A stretch of DNA of 64,000 nucleotides from Polyangiaceae bacterium (GCA_020633235.1 JACKEA010000008.1:310001-374000), one strand, 5' to 3'; shown: positions 8,265 to 17,824, counted from the stretch's first letter. The notes: generated by a model not told the origin, from the sequence alone. Numbers and translations: made by a program.

Positions 8265-9284
8265 GTGGAGCGCGATCGCGACAAGTGGCGTCGGCCCAGA
8301 GCTCGGAGTGCATGCGCGACGGCGCCGGCTGTCCGCGCCGCCGTCGCGCTGATGGCGCTGAGCGCCGCGCCGGCGGCCCGCGCCGCGGACGAGAAGGCGT
8401 ACACCTTGGATTACCGGGCGGAGGATGGATGTCCGTCTCGGGAGGCCATCGTCGAGCAGCTCGGCAGCCGTTCGCGCCGGCTGGTGGAAACGCGACGCGG
8501 GGGGATACCGGTGAGCATCTCCCTCACGCATGCGGGGACGCGCTACGAAGGGCGATCGCGAGTGGCGCTGCCCGACGGAGTGCGAGTGCGCAGCCTGGAC
8601 GGCGCCACGTGTGAGGAGGTCGCCGACGCGCTGACGTTGATCGTCGCGCTCAACCTGGACCCCGACGCGGGCAGCGATGTTTCCGCGGCGGACCGACAAC
8701 CTGATGCTCCAAAACCCGAGCCCCCTCCCGCCCCAAAGCCCGCGCCCGCGCCCGGTCTGCAATGGCGCGCGGCGCTCGGCGGGGGCGTTGGTGTTCGCGG
8801 TGGCGCGGTGCCGAACCCCGGCCCGGCGTTGTTCGCGTTTGCGGAAGCGGACTCGGAGCACTCGGGCGATGGTATCGCGCCGAGCTTTCGGCTGAGTCTC
8901 GCGCACGTGAGCGGAGAGCAGCGCGGCTTGGAAGGCACTGGTGAGTTCTCGTGGACGGCGGTCGCACTGGAAGCGTGCCCGCTGCGCGCGCCGGATCACG
9001 GCGTGTGGAGCGTACGCCCCTGTGCGGCCTTCGAGGTGGGCGGCCTGCACGCCGAGGGGCGGAACGTCACGCTGCCGCGCAGCCCCACGCGCTTGTGGCT
9101 CGCCCCCGCGCTCCTCGCCCGCGGCGCGTGGCGCATCACGCCTCTGCTGCGCCTGGAAGCGAACCTCGGCGCGAGCTTCCCCCTCACGCGCCCGACCTTT
9201 TCGTTCGACACGGGCGAACGGCTGTTTCAGGTGCCCGCGGCGGGCGTGCACGCGGGGATCGGCGTCGCGGGCGTGATCGAGTGA
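8265..9284 (+). CDS. secreted protein, possible outer-membrane beta-barrel
   Basis: A 339-residue protein. The N-terminus has a long basic region and a hydrophobic stretch ending ALSAAPAARA, consistent with a Sec signal. It continues with a Cys-containing domain (EDGCPSREAIVEQLG to GATCEEVADALTLIVALNLDP), a Pro/Ala linker, and a C-terminal half of alternating strands with aromatic edges that may be a small beta-barrel. GTG 8265 is the only sensible start in this frame. The stop codon abuts the stop of the convergent gene. Confidence 0.65.
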   Translation: MERDRDKWRRPRARSACATAPAVRAAVALMALSAAPAARAADEKAYTLDYRAEDGCPSREAIVEQLGSRSRRLVETRRGGIPVSISLTHAGTRYEGRSRVALPDGVRVRSLDGATCEEVADALTLIVALNLDPDAGSDVSAADRQPDAPKPEPPPAPKPAPAPGLQWRAALGGGVGVRGGAVPNPGPALFAFAEADSEHSGDGIAPSFRLSLAHVSGEQRGLEGTGEFSWTAVALEACPLRAPDHGVWSVRPCAAFEVGGLHAEGRNVTLPRSPTRLWLAPALLARGAWRITPLLRLEANLGASFPLTRPTFSFDTGERLFQVPAAGVHAGIGVAGVIE

Positions 9285-10688
9285 CTACTGGAGCCAGAGG
9301 AGGAAGCCGCGCTGGCTGCCGCCGCTGCCAATGGGACTGGGTATCTGTAGGGTGCCAAAGTAGGTGCCCCCAAACAGCGCTTCACCAGTGGAGCTGGCGG
9401 CGGCCGATGAAGCTTGAATTGGCCCTATCGTGCTGCCGATGGTTTGCACCCAGTCCAAGCTCCCAGCGAGCGATACATGGAACGGCACGGCTCCGCTCTG
9501 CTTCTTGACGGTACTTCCCTCGATCGCGAGCTGGTCCACGGTCCAAACCGTTACGCCGTTGGAGCCCAGGGCGACTGCGGCCGTATTGCCTCCGTAGCTC
9601 CGCGTCCACATGCGCTGGCCGGTCGTGGAAAACAACGTCAACAGGTACTGACCTGATACGGTTTTGCACGGTGGTAGCTCTTGGCTTCCAACGCGGGCTG
9701 TTTCCCCCTTCGTGCTCCACGCAATGGCGACACCGGCACTTCCCGCGGAGATGTAGTGTGGAAACAGTGGATTCTCTGCGGTCAGTACCTGGTGCCACTC
9801 ATAGCTCAGGTCGTGGTCGAGCTTGACGAGGACCGCGACTCCGTCGACGGAGGAAAGCGATTCGGTCGCGTTGGGCGCCATCACCAGGGTCGGGTTCTGG
9901 GGAGCAAACAGTGCGTAGACGCTGCCCTCTGGACCCACGGTCACAGCTTTTGCGGTCACGTTCTGGTTGCCGAAGGTCGCTGAAGCCCGCTCCTTGAGGT
10001 CGTCGTCGTACGCGATGAGAGCCTCTCCGTACCAGCCGCTCGGTGCGACGACGAAGCCCCCCATCGGATCCCCCGCAACCTGTGGGCGATTGATGTCGCC
10101 CGAATCGATGGTGCGGGAAGCGCTCGCAAAGAGCGAGCTTCCCTTCATCCGAAACACGGCGAAGTAGTTCGGGTTGCTGCCCGTCACGGTCTGGGCGTCG
10201 ATGGTGATCGAGCTCGTGAACGGCGTGATGTAGGCGAAGTCACCGGTCTTGCCGAGTGGGACCACGGGGACCAATGTGTCGCCCGGAACGCCTCTTACTT
10301 GCTCGATCAGCTGCTTCTGAAGATCGAAGACGCCGACAAACGGTCCGTTGCTGACTCCTGACTGCGCGTCAATGCCTGACGCAAAACCTTCGATGGCGAA
10401 GAGCGACTGCGACAGCCTCGCAGCGCTCTCGAGAGCTCCGTTGCCCGTGCTTCCAATCGTAAGCGCGCCGCCGACGTGGTCCACGCCATCCAGCACGCTT
10501 GCCGTACTCGACTCGAGTAGCTGCCAACACGTTTCCGGCTTCGAACCACCTGTACCCGCAGCGCCGCCCGCCCCCGCAACACCCGCGCTTCCACCCGCTG
10601 CGACAAGCTCCCCTTCCTCGTTGCCCAGCAGGCCATTGCAGCCAACGAGCGTGAGTCCAACGACGAGGAACAGCCGGCGAGCTACCAT
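9285..10688 (-). CDS. Gly-linker lipoprotein, possible beta-propeller
   Basis: The last gene of the kinase operon. The product is 467 residues with lipobox VGLTLVGC, the motif CNGLLGNEEGEL directly after it, then a Gly/Ala linker. The body has repeated blade-like segments (for example AKAVTVGPEGSVYALFA, FPHYISAGSAGVAIAWS, VALGSNGVTVWTVDQ), as in SBBP-type propellers. Its ATG overlaps the stop of the upstream TPR gene by 7 nt, implying coupled translation. The same CNxxLGNExG motif appears in the lipoprotein at 13315-14370. Confidence 0.75.
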   Translation of the reverse strand: MVARRLFLVVGLTLVGCNGLLGNEEGELVAAGGSAGVAGAGGAAGTGGSKPETCWQLLESSTASVLDGVDHVGGALTIGSTGNGALESAARLSQSLFAIEGFASGIDAQSGVSNGPFVGVFDLQKQLIEQVRGVPGDTLVPVVPLGKTGDFAYITPFTSSITIDAQTVTGSNPNYFAVFRMKGSSLFASASRTIDSGDINRPQVAGDPMGGFVVAPSGWYGEALIAYDDDLKERASATFGNQNVTAKAVTVGPEGSVYALFAPQNPTLVMAPNATESLSSVDGVAVLVKLDHDLSYEWHQVLTAENPLFPHYISAGSAGVAIAWSTKGETARVGSQELPPCKTVSGQYLLTLFSTTGQRMWTRSYGGNTAAVALGSNGVTVWTVDQLAIEGSTVKKQSGAVPFHVSLAGSLDWVQTIGSTIGPIQASSAAASSTGEALFGGTYFGTLQIPSPIGSGGSQRGFLLWLQ

Positions 10689-11713
10689 CGCCCGCTCACG
10701 CCGACTCCGCCGAAGTCGCTGGCGACGGCCGGGTGCACGCGCACGGCGCTTTCGGAAGATGGCGCCGTGAGCCACAGGGCGATGCCTGCGGCGACGCCGA
10801 CGCCGCCGACGGCGAAGGCGATGGTCGAGATGTTGCCAGCGTCGATGGCGTCTTGTCGTAGATCCACGCCGGCCTGATCGCGGCACGCCGAGCCATCACA
10901 GTGGTCGTCGGCGTCGCTCTTTTTCGCCATCGATCGCAGCCCGAAGTAGCTGCCAACGCCGACACCGACGACGCCCACCGCTCCGACGACGAGCGCGATC
11001 TTCTTCTGGCCGCTCATGCCCGAGGTGTCTGCCGACGCGTCTGCCGACGAGCTCGGCGCGGGCGCTGGCTCGGCAGCAGGTTGCTGCACCGGAGCGGATT
11101 CGGGAGCTTCGGTGGGAGCGGGCGCAACGGCAGGCTCCGCCGCCTCGTCCTTCAACGCGGGAACCTCTACGCTGCTCGTGCCCGGCTTGGACACCGCGAT
11201 GGTCTGCTCCCACGGCTGTTTGCCCGGCGCTTCTGCCCGAATGACGTGATTGCCGGGATCGACCGGAATGGCGACGCCGAGCTGGCTTGGGCTGAGGGTC
11301 TCACCATCGCGACTCACGCTCAGGCCGTCGACGCGCGCGGCGCTGCTCACGCGCACTTCCACGCGGGAGAGCTTCTTCTCCAGCGCGCTCACTCGCGCGA
11401 GGGCGGCCTTCTCGCGGTCCTTGCGCCTGTCTTTGCGCGCCCAGCTGAGCGCCTCGTTGTAGGCCGCCCAAGCGCTGGCGGTCTTGCCTGCGAGCTCGTA
11501 GCAGTTGGCCAGGTGCAAGAGCGTGCCGCCCGCGGGGTCCAGCCGCTGGCTCTCCTTGAGCTTGGGACAGGCTTTGTCGTAGTCCCCCGCGGCCACCAGG
11601 CGCTTGCCCTCGTCGAACAACGCTTGCGCCGCGACCGGATCATTCGCGCGGGCGAGGGTGGAGACGCTGCCCACGGCAGCCAACAGGAGCACGGAGAAGC
11701 TGGTTCGGTTCAT
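10682..11713 (-). CDS. TPR/PEGA-like membrane protein of the P type
   Basis: A 343-residue exported protein with a signal peptide ending near LARA. TPR-like helices follow at about 25-100 (AQALFDEGKRLVAAGDYDKACPKLKESQRLDP). Next are a PEGA-like beta domain (VAIPVDPGNHVIRAEAPGKQPW), an Ala/Pro linker and two hydrophobic segments (ALVVGAVGVVGVGVGSYFGL and a second near AFAVGGVGVAAGIALWL). It ends GVGVSGRW. The domain order matches the P proteins of the central array. It overlaps the kinase stop by 4 nt (ATGA). Confidence 0.8.
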   Translation of the reverse strand: MNRTSFSVLLLAAVGSVSTLARANDPVAAQALFDEGKRLVAAGDYDKACPKLKESQRLDPAGGTLLHLANCYELAGKTASAWAAYNEALSWARKDRRKDREKAALARVSALEKKLSRVEVRVSSAARVDGLSVSRDGETLSPSQLGVAIPVDPGNHVIRAEAPGKQPWEQTIAVSKPGTSSVEVPALKDEAAEPAVAPAPTEAPESAPVQQPAAEPAPAPSSSADASADTSGMSGQKKIALVVGAVGVVGVGVGSYFGLRSMAKKSDADDHCDGSACRDQAGVDLRQDAIDAGNISTIAFAVGGVGVAAGIALWLTAPSSESAVRVHPAVASDFGGVGVSGRW

Positions 11714-13197
11714 TTGCGATCGTCCGGAAGGGGAATGACACCGCCCGTCGTCGGGGGCAACGGCGTTTTGGTCGGCGGCGAGGCGCTGGCCTTGGGAGCG
11801 GCGGGCTTCGGCTTGCTCGCAGCAACGGCGGGCTTCGGCTTGCTCGCGGCAACGGGAGCCGCGACGATCTTTGTCGCTGCATGTTGGTTCGCCGCGGAAA
11901 CGTCGGGCTCGGCCGGCGCGTCTGGGGTCGCCGCGCCGGCCTCGGACGACGCGGCGACGATGGGCGTCGGCTCCGCGCTCACCGTCGCGCTCGCGGTCGG
12001 CGCGGAGGCGACGATGGCTTCGGCGCTCGCTGCGCTCGCGCCCGTCGCGGCGCCGGAGCGCGCGGTGAGTCGCACCACGATGGCACTCAGAGTAACGACC
12101 GCAAACAGTGCGGCCACCAACACCAGGGCCCGGAGGGCGCGCTTGTGCCGCGGCGGCTGCGTCGCGCCCCAGCCCCCGACGGTTTGCTGCCCTTCTGCGG
12201 GGCCGGTGATGGCCGGCGCGCCGGAGCTGACGCCCGCCGCCCGCGTCGGCGGAACCTCTTCCACGTCCGCGCTGGCGCGCTCTTCCAGCACGCGGGAAAC
12301 ACGCGACGCTCGCGGTTTGTCGCCCTCTTCTGCCCAGTCACTCAGGGCATCGGACAGCTCTTTCACGCTCTGAAACCGCTCGGACGGCCTTTTCGCCAAG
12401 CAGCGGAGGATGATCCGTTCCAGCTCGGCCGGGAGCGTCGCCAAGCTGCTCGGCGGGGAAGGCGCCTCGTTCACGATCTTGAGACACACGGCGGGGAGCG
12501 TCTCCCCGTTGAACGGCAGCTCGCCCGTCACCAGCTGATACAAGATCACGCCCAGGGACCAGATGTCGGTGCGGTGATCTGCATTGCGCGCGGACTGCAT
12601 CACCTCCGGCGACATGTACAGCGGCGATCCCATCACCGCGGTGGTGCGGGTGAGTTGATCGGCGGTGGATAAGTTCAGCTTCGCGATGCCGAAGTCCAAC
12701 ACCTTGACGCACGCGGACCCGTCGTTGCGGCGCGTGAGGAATAGGTTCTGCGGTTTCAGGTCGCGGTGGACGATGCCGATGGCGTGCGCTTCCGCGATGG
12801 CGTCACATGCCTGCAGCACGTAGCTCACGGCCAGCTCGGCACGAAGGCGCTTGTTCTTCTTCAGCTCCTCCGCGAGATCGTTCCCCTCCAGGTACTCCAT
12901 GACCAGGTAGGGGGAGCCGCTCTCCAGCGTTCCCACGTCGTGCACACGCACGATGTGCTCGCTCCGCACGCGCGCTGCGGCACGCCCCTCTTTCAGGAAG
13001 CGCGCGACCGCGGTGCCGTCCCCCAGCGACCCCGGCAACAGGAACTTGAGCGCGACGGGAATATCGAGCTGCATGTGGTGCGCCGCGACCACGACCCCCA
13101 TGCCGCCGGCACCGAGCACGCGATCGACCCGGTATTTGCCCGCCAGCACGTCGCCAGCTTTGACGGGAGAGCTCTGTTCCATGTCCGTGTCGTCCAC
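11710..13197 (-). CDS. Ser/Thr protein kinase with C-terminal membrane anchor
   Basis: A 495-residue Hanks-type kinase. It has the glycine loop LGAGGMG at 29-34, K51 in VALK, HRDLKPQN with catalytic D146, DFG with D168, and the activation segment ending MSPE. One membrane segment follows (ALVLVAALFAVVTLSAIVV), then an Ala/Pro/Lys-rich extracytoplasmic tail. Every catalytic residue needed is present. It is the first gene of a three-gene operon with 4-nt and 7-nt overlaps. Kinase, TPR/PEGA protein and lipoprotein are therefore probably made together and may act as one envelope signalling unit. Confidence 0.95.
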   Translation of the reverse strand: MDDTDMEQSSPVKAGDVLAGKYRVDRVLGAGGMGVVVAAHHMQLDIPVALKFLLPGSLGDGTAVARFLKEGRAAARVRSEHIVRVHDVGTLESGSPYLVMEYLEGNDLAEELKKNKRLRAELAVSYVLQACDAIAEAHAIGIVHRDLKPQNLFLTRRNDGSACVKVLDFGIAKLNLSTADQLTRTTAVMGSPLYMSPEVMQSARNADHRTDIWSLGVILYQLVTGELPFNGETLPAVCLKIVNEAPSPPSSLATLPAELERIILRCLAKRPSERFQSVKELSDALSDWAEEGDKPRASRVSRVLEERASADVEEVPPTRAAGVSSGAPAITGPAEGQQTVGGWGATQPPRHKRALRALVLVAALFAVVTLSAIVVRLTARSGAATGASAASAEAIVASAPTASATVSAEPTPIVAASSEAGAATPDAPAEPDVSAANQHAATKIVAAPVAASKPKPAVAASKPKPAAPKASASPPTKTPLPPTTGGVIPLPDDRK

Positions 13198-13314
13198 GCC
13201 CCGGGAAGCGAGTCAGTATAGCGCGGGCTACTTCATGTGAAGGACAAAGTCGCTAGTCGTGGTGGACTTACTTCAGGGCCAGCTCACCAAGACATCGCGC
13301 TCGGTCACCGCGCC

Positions 13315-14370
13315 TCAGTTACATGCGGTGATCCCTGGGTCGGTACCACCGTCCTCATTGACCGGGGTGTGGCAATAGCCGTGCTGTCCGAGCGCTGTTT
13401 CAAGGCCGGAAGAGTTCAAAGCACGGCACACGAGGTCGGGGTTACCGCAATCGCTGTTGCACGAACACAGCTGGACACACAAACCTTGATCGCCGACACC
13501 GGGCGAGGAGTTCAGCAAGGAAGTGATGAGACAGAACCCGGGAGCCTTGCCTGCGCCGTCCCAGCCGCACTGGGGCAGGGCTCCAATCGTGCAGTTCTGA
13601 GTGCACGTGTACGTGAAAGGAACGCTGCTTCCTGGGTTCACGGAAGGGGCGCAGTTGCCCGTGCACTCGCTAGAACCGCCGTCCGTGCACTTCTCACCAA
13701 GGCTCTTACCTGCGGGTGCAGTCGTGCGGCACAGTCCGCTCTTCGGATCGCAATGCAGCAGGTCGCCGCAGTCCTCGTCGCCATTGCACTGTGGCACGCA
13801 AACACTGCCCGACAGCGTCACGCCATCGTTCGACTGCGGGCTGCACGCCATTTCCGGTCGTCCCTGACATTTGCTCTTCAAGAAGTTGGGGCCCGGATTG
13901 CCCAAGGTGCAATTCTCGAAGCAGTACCCCGCGCCTGCCGTGTACTCCAGGCACGTGGCGTTCGTGCCGAGGCCTTGGCAACCTAGGTCCGAGGCGCACG
14001 ACGTGGTGCACAGCCCCTTCGCTGGGCCGCCACCATCCAGCGTTCCGGAGCTGGCCGTCAGGCACGTGAGGCCGCCGCAGTCCGCGTCTGCGGTGCAGGC
14101 GCGTCCCAGCGTCGGTTCGCCGCCGTCGGAGCCGCCGGAGCCGCCGGCGCCGCCGGTCCCGCCGCCACTCGTCCCGCCAGCTCCCGACAGGCCACCGCCC
14201 GTCCCACCGGCACCAGAAGCAGCCGTTCCCCCATTCCCCCCAGCATCCGAAGCCGCAACCCCCCCACTCCCCGCATCAGCCCCGAGCCGCCCGTCCTCGT
14301 TCCCGAGAATCGCGTTGCAGCTCACGAGCACGCCCAGCGCCACGCACCCACCCCAGAAGAAAGCTCGCAT
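13315..14370 (-). CDS. Cys-rich Gly-linker lipoprotein
   Basis: A 351-residue lipoprotein (lipobox VLVSC). The motif CNAILGNEDGRLG is followed by a Gly/Ser/Ala linker of about 60 residues, then a body with many Cys pairs (CTADADCGGLTCL, CNGDEDCGDLLHCDP, CNSDCGNPDLVCR) like secreted disulfide-rich repeats. No enzymatic motif is seen. It is followed by no terminator I can identify and is divergent from the sigma factor gene, with 88 nt between the starts. Confidence 0.75.
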   Translation of the reverse strand: MRAFFWGGCVALGVLVSCNAILGNEDGRLGADAGSGGVAASDAGGNGGTAASGAGGTGGGLSGAGGTSGGGTGGAGGSGGSDGGEPTLGRACTADADCGGLTCLTASSGTLDGGGPAKGLCTTSCASDLGCQGLGTNATCLEYTAGAGYCFENCTLGNPGPNFLKSKCQGRPEMACSPQSNDGVTLSGSVCVPQCNGDEDCGDLLHCDPKSGLCRTTAPAGKSLGEKCTDGGSSECTGNCAPSVNPGSSVPFTYTCTQNCTIGALPQCGWDGAGKAPGFCLITSLLNSSPGVGDQGLCVQLCSCNSDCGNPDLVCRALNSSGLETALGQHGYCHTPVNEDGGTDPGITACN

Positions 14371-14458
14371 CCTCCGCCCTTATTGCCACTGACCGGGATT
14401 CGCGACAACTGGCGGATTTGTCGATCAAACCCCGCCGCTCGCGACACTCCTGGCTGAT

Positions 14459-15037
14459 ATGCTGGCTCAGCCCCTGGCGCTGGAGACGCCGCCGATGCCC
14501 CGAGCCGACAGCGGCGCGGACGTTCGCGCGCGGCAGCGCGCCTTCGTGCAGCGCCATAGCAGCTTCGTGAGCCGCGTGCTCTGGAGCCAGGGAGTGCCGC
14601 GGGCGGCCATCGACGACGCGGCGCAACAGGTGTTCATCGTTGCGCTCCGCCAACTGGACGAGCTGCGGGACGAGCGCTCGTTCCTGTTCACGGTGGCCAG
14701 CCGCACGGCCAAAGCTGCGCGCCGGGCGGAGCAGCGCACGCCGCCGGCGGACGACGCGGGCGCGGCGGACAGCTTGGTGGACAGCGAGCCGCGGCCCGAC
14801 GAGCTGCTCGGCAAGAAGCGCGCGCGGGAGCTGCTGGACGAGATCCTCGAGTCTTTGCCCGAGGACGCGCGCACGGTGTTCGTGCTGTTCGAGGTGGAGG
14901 GCCTGACCATGAAGGACATCGCGGCGGCCCTCGACGTCGCGCCGGGGACGGTGGCATCGCGACTGCGGCGCGGCCGCGAGCTGTTCCAGGCTGCCGCGCG
15001 ACGAGTGCGCGCCCGAGAACAAGGAGGTGTGGCATGA
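14459..15037 (+). CDS. ECF-type RNA polymerase sigma factor
   Basis: A 192-residue sigma-70 family factor of the extracytoplasmic class. Region 2 spans about 25-90 (FVQRHSSFVSRVLWSQGVPRAAIDDAAQQVFIVALRQL). Region 4 spans about 130-180 (LPEDARTVFVLFEVEGLTMKDIAAALDVAPGTVASRLRRGR), ending in the usual DNA-binding helix. The stop overlaps the start of the next gene by 4 nt, a typical sigma/anti-sigma arrangement. ATG 14459 is the first start in frame; ATG at codon 13 is possible. Confidence 0.9.
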   Translation: MLAQPLALETPPMPRADSGADVRARQRAFVQRHSSFVSRVLWSQGVPRAAIDDAAQQVFIVALRQLDELRDERSFLFTVASRTAKAARRAEQRTPPADDAGAADSLVDSEPRPDELLGKKRARELLDEILESLPEDARTVFVLFEVEGLTMKDIAAALDVAPGTVASRLRRGRELFQAAARRVRAREQGGVA

Positions 15038-15743
15038 GCGAGCTCGAACGACTGCTCGATACGGAATGCGACGCCTTCGAGCGCGAGCTGCTCAGTGCCG
15101 CAGCGGACGACCCGAGGGAGGCGCAGCGCGCGGACCGTTTGATCGTCGCGCTGGGGCTCGGCGGACCTGTGCCTCCGGGGGGCGGTGGCAGTGCGGAGGG
15201 CGGAGGGAGCGCGACGGGAAGCGGCAGCGCGACGGGGAATGCGGCGAGCGGCGCGACGCAGACGACGAGTGCGCTCGTGGCCAAGGCCGCGGCGGGTGCT
15301 GCCGTGGTGGGCGCCGTGATCTGGGGCGCCGTCGCCCTCCGCGGCGCGCCGCCCACGCCGTCCCCGCGGCCTTGGCCACGAGCGCGCCCGCCGCCGTGGC
15401 GCCCGCCGTCAGCGTCGCGCCCGCGCCCGCACCGACGCCTTCTGCCGCGCCGCCTGCGACGAGCGCTGTGCCCACGGCGGCGCGGCCGCGAGCTTCCGCG
15501 CCGCGCCAGCCCAAAAATACAACGCCCCAAGCCACCGCCAGTGGGACGAACGTCACGAATGCGAGCCAGTTGGCCCGCGAGGTTCAAGCGCTGGCTCGCG
15601 CCCGAGCGGCGCTCGCGGCCGGGGATCCGGCGCGGGCCCGGCGCGAGCTGAACGCCTATGACGCCGCGTTCCCCAACGGGATCTTGGCGCCTGAAGCCCG
15701 CACGCTGCGGGCGCGAATTGACAGCGCGACGCAGAATCCGTGA
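15034..15743 (+). pseudogene. anti-sigma-factor-like membrane protein, frameshifted
   Basis: The first frame (from ATG 15034) encodes a short cytoplasmic region, a Gly/Ser stretch and one membrane segment (AAAGAAVVGAVIWGAVAL), then turns into Arg/Pro-rich nonsense and stops at 15651. From about 15350 the sensible continuation is in another frame: Ala/Pro linker, then LAREVQALARARAALAAGDPARARRELNAYDAAFP, ending at 15743. That helical C-terminus is typical of periplasmic parts of these partners. One base lost or gained at about 15340-15370, in GC-rich sequence, would explain both halves. This may be a real mutation or a base-calling error. Confidence 0.7.
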
Positions 15744-15772
15744 TCAAAGAGCACGGCTTCCAGCACTTCAGG

Positions 15773-16273
15773 ATGATGAGCACCTCGCTTCGAATCTTCC
15801 GCTACCTGCTCTCGGCCCTGGTCGTGGCGGCCGCCGTGAGCGCGTGCAGCAGCAACGACGACGCCAGCCTGGGCGGCAACAGCGCCGACGCCTGCGGCGA
15901 CTTCAACTGGCGCAAGCCCAGCGACGGCACCATCGTCTGCCCCGGCGCACCGGGTTGCTCGTGCAGCACGGGGCAGGTGTGTTGCGTGAGCCTCGTGGGC
16001 GGCAAGGCGGCCACCGGAACTTGCGGTGCCCTCACGGACTGCGCCGATCTCGCCATGCAGTGCGATGGCGCCGAAGACTGCGCGCCCGGCCAAGTGTGCT
16101 GCCTGCTCGACGATCTGGGCGGCGGCACCGAATGCCGCGCGCCTCAAGACTGCTTCTTCACCAACGAGATCACGCTGTGCCGGACCCAAGACGAGTGCGA
16201 CGGCGTGAAGACTTGCGCGCCGTCACAGCCCGGAACGTATTTGGCCGGCGTCGTGGGGGGCTGCGGGTTTTAG
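15773..16273 (+). CDS. small Cys-rich lipoprotein
   Basis: A 166-residue lipoprotein with lipobox near AAVSAC and about 18 Cys in regular pairs (CSCSTGQVCCVS, CAPGQVCCLLDD). The pattern is of an extracytoplasmic disulfide-bonded domain; no known family is recognised. ATG 15773 or 15776 gives the signal peptide directly. It starts 30 nt after the anti-sigma-like gene and may share its operon. Its stop overlaps the convergent neighbour's stop by 3 nt. Confidence 0.75.
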   Translation: MMSTSLRIFRYLLSALVVAAAVSACSSNDDASLGGNSADACGDFNWRKPSDGTIVCPGAPGCSCSTGQVCCVSLVGGKAATGTCGALTDCADLAMQCDGAEDCAPGQVCCLLDDLGGGTECRAPQDCFFTNEITLCRTQDECDGVKTCAPSQPGTYLAGVVGGCGF

Positions 16274-17601
16274 CGGCAGCCCTGCGTAGTCGTGCCGGCT
16301 GACTGCTTCAAAGGCGCACAGTCAGGCGTGATCGTCGTATCGGCGCACTTTTTCAGATCAGAGCTTTGTCCGCAGTTCACGTCCGTATCGAAGCCGAGCC
16401 CGGGACCACTGCCCGGGCACGCTCCGTAGCAGCCGAAGCCGCCCAGGCACAGGCCAACGACGCAACCGCCTGGGGCAGGAGGTTTGCATTCGCCACAAGC
16501 GGTGTTTGCGATCTTCGGATATTGCACCGAAGCAGCTTGGTCGCAGTTGTAGTCGAAGCTCCCGTCTCCGCGATCAACGATGAAGTACTGAGTCTGGCCG
16601 GGCTTCGCGTTCGCGCTACCGTCGTAGCAGTCCGAGGAGTTCGACACGTAGCCGGCGGGCTTGGTCCCGGAACACGCGGGTTTCTTGCTAGCCGCATTGC
16701 CGTACGTGTCGTTATCCGAGTCCTGATACCAGTAAACACAGGACTGGCCGGAGGCGCACTCAGCACCCCCACACAGGCAAGTCCCTGTGCTGCAACTGGC
16801 GGGTGATGCGCAACTCGAGACGTTGCAGCACACCCCGCTCACGCAGTGCGCACTCTGACACTGGTTGTTTCCCCCGCAGCTCTGTCCGTTGGTCTTCTTG
16901 GCTTCGCACTTGGTGCCGTTGCACCAGTTGCCGGTCACGCAGTCCGCATCGCCGCCGCAGCTGGTCTTGCACGTCGACGTTCCGCACACGTAGGGCGCGC
17001 ACGACACCGTTGCCGAGCCGCAGGTCCCTGTGCCGTCGCAGGTGGGGTTCGTCTGCGTGGAGCCCGAGCAAGTGGGCGACCCGCAGCTCGAGGTCGGATA
17101 CTCGCACGCCGACGCTCCGTCGCAGCTGCCGCTGCAAGGTCCACTCGCGCTGCCCCCTAGGCACTCCGAGTCAGGATCCGTGCCCTGCCCGTACGGCGTG
17201 CACGTTCCCTCCGAGCCCGTCACGTTGCACGCTTCGCATTCCTTGTCGCAGCCGGTGTCGCAACACACGTCGTCCACACACAGACCGCTCTTGCACGTGC
17301 TTCCGTTCGCGCACGCGGTGCCGTTGGGATCTCCGTTCGGGTTGCCCGCCGTGCCGCCCCCGCCGCCGGTGCCACCCGTCCCTGCGGTTCCTGCAGTACC
17401 CGCGCTCCCTCCACTGCCCGACGCGCCGGAGCCGCCGCCCGACCCCGAAACGCCGCCGTCACTTCCCGCCGCTCCCGCCGCTGCGCCCCCGCCATCCTTC
17501 GTGCTGGAGTGCGGATCGAACTTGTCGCTGGAACACCCCGTTGCGGTCACCAGCGCCAGCGCCACCAGAGTCGAAACCGTCGCGAATGCACGTGCCTTCA
17601 C
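16270..17601 (-). CDS. Cys-rich Gly-linker lipoprotein (paralogue A)
   Basis: A 443-residue lipoprotein. Lipobox VTATGC is followed by SSDKFDP, a Gly/Ala linker, then a Cys-rich body: CKSGLCVDDVCCDTGCDKEC, TGSEGTCTPYGQGTDPDSEC, CDGASACEYP, CGGDADCVTGNWC and CVSGVCCNVSSC. A calcium-type DSDNDTYGN repeat follows, and a C-terminal domain with DYNCD. These resemble disulfide-rich dickkopf/EGF-like modules. GTG 17601 is chosen because GGTGGAG precedes it and the signal peptide begins there. The neighbour at 17825-19189 has the same layout throughout. Confidence 0.8.
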   Translation of the reverse strand: MKARAFATVSTLVALALVTATGCSSDKFDPHSSTKDGGGAAAGAAGSDGGVSGSGGGSGASGSGGSAGTAGTAGTGGTGGGGGTAGNPNGDPNGTACANGSTCKSGLCVDDVCCDTGCDKECEACNVTGSEGTCTPYGQGTDPDSECLGGSASGPCSGSCDGASACEYPTSSCGSPTCSGSTQTNPTCDGTGTCGSATVSCAPYVCGTSTCKTSCGGDADCVTGNWCNGTKCEAKKTNGQSCGGNNQCQSAHCVSGVCCNVSSCASPASCSTGTCLCGGAECASGQSCVYWYQDSDNDTYGNAASKKPACSGTKPAGYVSNSSDCYDGSANAKPGQTQYFIVDRGDGSFDYNCDQAASVQYPKIANTACGECKPPAPGGCVVGLCLGGFGCYGACPGSGPGLGFDTDVNCGQSSDLKKCADTTITPDCAPLKQSAGTTTQGCR

Positions 17602-17770
17602 TGCTCCACCGCCCGTTTCGAGAATCGCGCGACGCCCGAACGTCACGCAAGGAAGCCCCGAGGTTAGCACTCGCTCAGCGTCGCGTCAGCCGCACGCCAC
17701 CTGGCCTGCATGACAGTCTCGCCCACACCCGATTCCTACAATTCCTCCAATTGCTGTTGGTCCGCCGCGG

Positions 17771-17813
17771 AAACAAAATGCCCGAGCCCGACACGACGGT
17801 CGGGCTCGGGCAT
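17771..17813 (-). terminator. rho-independent terminator
   Basis: A perfect 14-bp stem (17778-17791 with 17800-17813, ATGCCCGAGCCCGA and its complement) with an 8-nt loop. On the minus strand it is followed by TTTTGTTT. It lies 12 nt after the stop of the 17825-19189 gene, so it ends that transcript before paralogue A. Confidence 0.9.
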
Positions 17814-17824
17814 TTGGAGTCATC

